Shown here one piece after another: positions 13,988 through 15,211 of a stretch of DNA of 15,211 nucleotides; within the stretch, counting starts at the first letter, position 1, and each line of letters begins with the position of its first letter. The notes below the pieces were generated by a model, which worked only from the letters and a program-made list of their open reading frames with translations, had not been told where the DNA came from and did not search any database. The stretch comes from JBOGEB01 sp050743125 (GTDB lineage: Bacteria; Actinomycetota; Nitriliruptoria; Euzebyales; Egibacteraceae). The stretch is from contig JBOGEB010000098.1 in assembly GCA_050743125.1 (NCBI GenBank), forward strand, positions 1 through 15,211, given 5' to 3'. The translations under genes were made by a program, and so were the position numbers.

Positions 13988-15037
13988 TCAGTGCCGGGAG
14001 CTGGAGATCAGCACCCGCTTGAGCGCCTCGAACTCCTCGAGGCACTTGCCTGATCCGATCGCTACCGAGTGCAGGGGGTTCTCGGCCGAGTGGATCGGCA
14101 TGCCGGTCTCGTGCTTCAGCCGCTCGTCGAGGCCCTGAAGCAGCGCTCCCCCACCGGTGAGCACGATGCCCTTGTCCATGATGTCGGCGGCAAGCTCGGG
14201 CGGGGTACGGTCGAGGGTGTTCTTTACCGCATCGACGATCGAGTTCACCGGCTCCTCGATCGCCCGCCGCACCTCCTCGGCGCTGATGATGATCGTCTTC
14301 GGCAATCCGGAGACGAGGTCCCGTCCACGAATCTCGGCGTGGCTCTCGTCCGGCAGCGGGAAGGCGCTGCCGATCGCCATCTTGATCTCCTCGGCGGTCC
14401 GCTCACCGAGCATCAACGAGTACTCCTTCTTCACGTAGTTGATGATCGACTCGTCGAGTTCGTCACCGCCGATGCGGATCGACGCGCTGGTGACGATCCC
14501 ACCCAACGAGATGACCGCCACCTCGGTCGTCCCGCCGCCGATGTCGACCACCATGTTGCCCGCCGGCTCGTGGACCGGGAGGCCAGCGCCGATCGCCGCC
14601 GCCATCGGCTCCTCGATGATGTACGCCGCCCTGGCACCCGCCTGGATCGACGCCTCCTCGACGGCGCGCTGCTCGACACCAGTGATCCCCGACGGGACGC
14701 ACACGACGACCCGCGGCTTGTTCAGGAACGTCGACCGGCGCCGGTGGACCTTCTGGATGAAGTACCGGAGCATCTTCTCGGTCACGTCGAAGTCCGCGAT
14801 CACGCCGTCCTTCAGCGGCCTGATCGCCACGATGTGCCCAGGGGTCCGGCCGATCATCCGCTTCGCCTCAGAGCCGACCGCGAGGATTGCGCCGTTCTTC
14901 ATGTTGATCGCGACGACCGACGGCTCGTTCAGGACGATGCCACGACTGCGCACGTACACGAGCGTGTTGGCCGTGCCGAGGTCGACCGCGAGGTCACGGC
15001 CGAAGAACTGGAACGCCGCGGCGAGGTTTCCAGACAC
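13988..15037 (-). CDS. mreB: Rod shape-determining actin-like protein MreB
   Basis: The 349-residue bacterial actin forms membrane-bound filaments that guide lateral-wall synthesis. Nucleotide-binding motifs are intact: phosphate 1 (D19-LGTANT), phosphate 2 (D166-IGGGTTE) and the adenosine motif (TGGGALLQGLDERL, about 294-307). Also present are LNEPSVVAI and the candidate catalytic E143 in YIIEEPMAAAIGAGLPV. The N-terminus MSGNLAAAFQFFGRDLAV is slightly longer than usual and amphipathic enough to aid membrane contact. The start is GTG behind a GAGGGAG ribosome binding site. It is the first gene of the cluster and has a promoter with a palindrome upstream. MreB itself indicates a rod-shaped cell. 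Confidence 0.97.
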   Translation of the reverse strand: MSGNLAAAFQFFGRDLAVDLGTANTLVYVRSRGIVLNEPSVVAINMKNGAILAVGSEAKRMIGRTPGHIVAIRPLKDGVIADFDVTEKMLRYFIQKVHRRRSTFLNKPRVVVCVPSGITGVEQRAVEEASIQAGARAAYIIEEPMAAAIGAGLPVHEPAGNMVVDIGGGTTEVAVISLGGIVTSASIRIGGDELDESIINYVKKEYSLMLGERTAEEIKMAIGSAFPLPDESHAEIRGRDLVSGLPKTIIISAEEVRRAIEEPVNSIVDAVKNTLDRTPPELAADIMDKGIVLTGGGALLQGLDERLKHETGMPIHSAENPLHSVAIGSGKCLEEFEALKRVLISSSRH

Positions 15038-15062
15038 GCGTCTCCCTCGGGCTTGTTCACCC

Positions 15063-15089
15063 CGCTCGCCGACGCACCGCCAGCGAGCG
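15063..15089 (-). other. Hairpin in the mreB 5' leader
   Basis: CGCTCGC (15063-15069) and GCGAGCG (15083-15089) form a 7-bp stem with a 13-nt loop. It would lie within the first 40 nt of a transcript starting near 15102. Confidence 0.35.
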
Positions 15090-15108
15090 TTGTCACGAGT
15101 GAGGCCCG

Positions 15109-15136
15109 AGTTTAGTCACTGGACGATAGGCCCCAA
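15109..15136 (-). promoter_or_regulatory. Candidate mreB promoter
   Basis: On the minus strand TTGGGG (15136-15131), a 16-bp spacer and TAAACT (15114-15109). The -10 is reasonable and the -35 is weak, as often in high-GC actinobacteria. The -35 lies inside the 15124-15148 palindrome, which suggests repressor control. Confidence 0.4.
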
Positions 15137-15148
15137 CCAGGCCTATCG
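15124..15148. promoter_or_regulatory. Palindrome over the mreB promoter (possible operator)
   Basis: CGATAGGCC (15124-15132) and GGCCTATCG (15140-15148) are perfect 9-bp complements around a 7-nt centre. No T-run follows on either strand, so a protein-binding site is more likely than a terminator. It overlaps the predicted -35 of mreB. Confidence 0.5.
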
Positions 15149-15211
15149 GACACCCTGGAAATTAGGTGTCGAACCTCCGCGGGGCGGCAGCGCGAAATCG
15201 CCGGCGAAGGC
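15149..15211. other. Window edge upstream of mreB
   Basis: No gene could be supported. It contains the imperfect palindrome AGGTGTCGAACCT (15164-15176), which shares GTGTCGAA with the inverted repeat around the mrdA leader. Confidence 0.3.

Overview
The window is a compact, high-GC chromosomal segment from a rod-shaped actinobacterium. GTG and TTG starts, G/C-rich third positions, a lexA gene divergent from a LysM cell-wall gene (as in mycobacteria and corynebacteria), and a complete mreBCD set all point that way. The order mreB-mreC-mreD-mrdA-rodA-radical SAM-DUF2344-rne-rplU-rpmA is also found in clostridia and deep-branching actinobacteria, so a deep branch is more likely than a classical mycolata; this placement is an inference.

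Left part (1-2154): a divergent SOS unit. lexA reads rightward and a small LysM membrane protein reads leftward from a shared 120-bp region with two LexA-type operators and a sigma70-like promoter in each direction. The leftward promoter places its start site on the ATG at 458, so that gene looks leaderless. Downstream of lexA lies an orphan helical protein with a WxG motif. A gene-free stretch of about 330 bases with three hairpins follows, between convergent genes.

Right part (2155-15037): ten genes in one cluster plus a deacetylase, all on the minus strand. In transcription order, mreB, mreC, mreD, mrdA and rodA encode the elongasome, the machinery for lateral-wall peptidoglycan synthesis. 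They are followed by a B12-type radical SAM protein and its DUF2344 partner (overlapping genes, function unknown), an RNase E/G with an unusual Arg/Pro-rich N-terminal half, ribosomal proteins L21 and L27, and a lipoprotein polysaccharide deacetylase. The obg gene that usually follows rpmA is absent from this position.

Most notable signals: (i) the SOS divergon with a leaderless LysM gene; (ii) a family of GC-rich palindromic DNA words embedded in frame in the rne N-terminal region and in DUF2344, including a 27-bp perfect inverted repeat whose two copies encode different peptides and a 30-bp tandem duplication; (iii) a promoter nested in an 11-bp inverted repeat ahead of rplU, with alternative RNA folds; (iv) a palindrome over the likely mreB promoter; (v) a structured, AT-richer gap before rodA. 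No tRNA, rRNA, CRISPR array or insertion sequence was seen. Promoters, hairpins and motif matches were found by eye.
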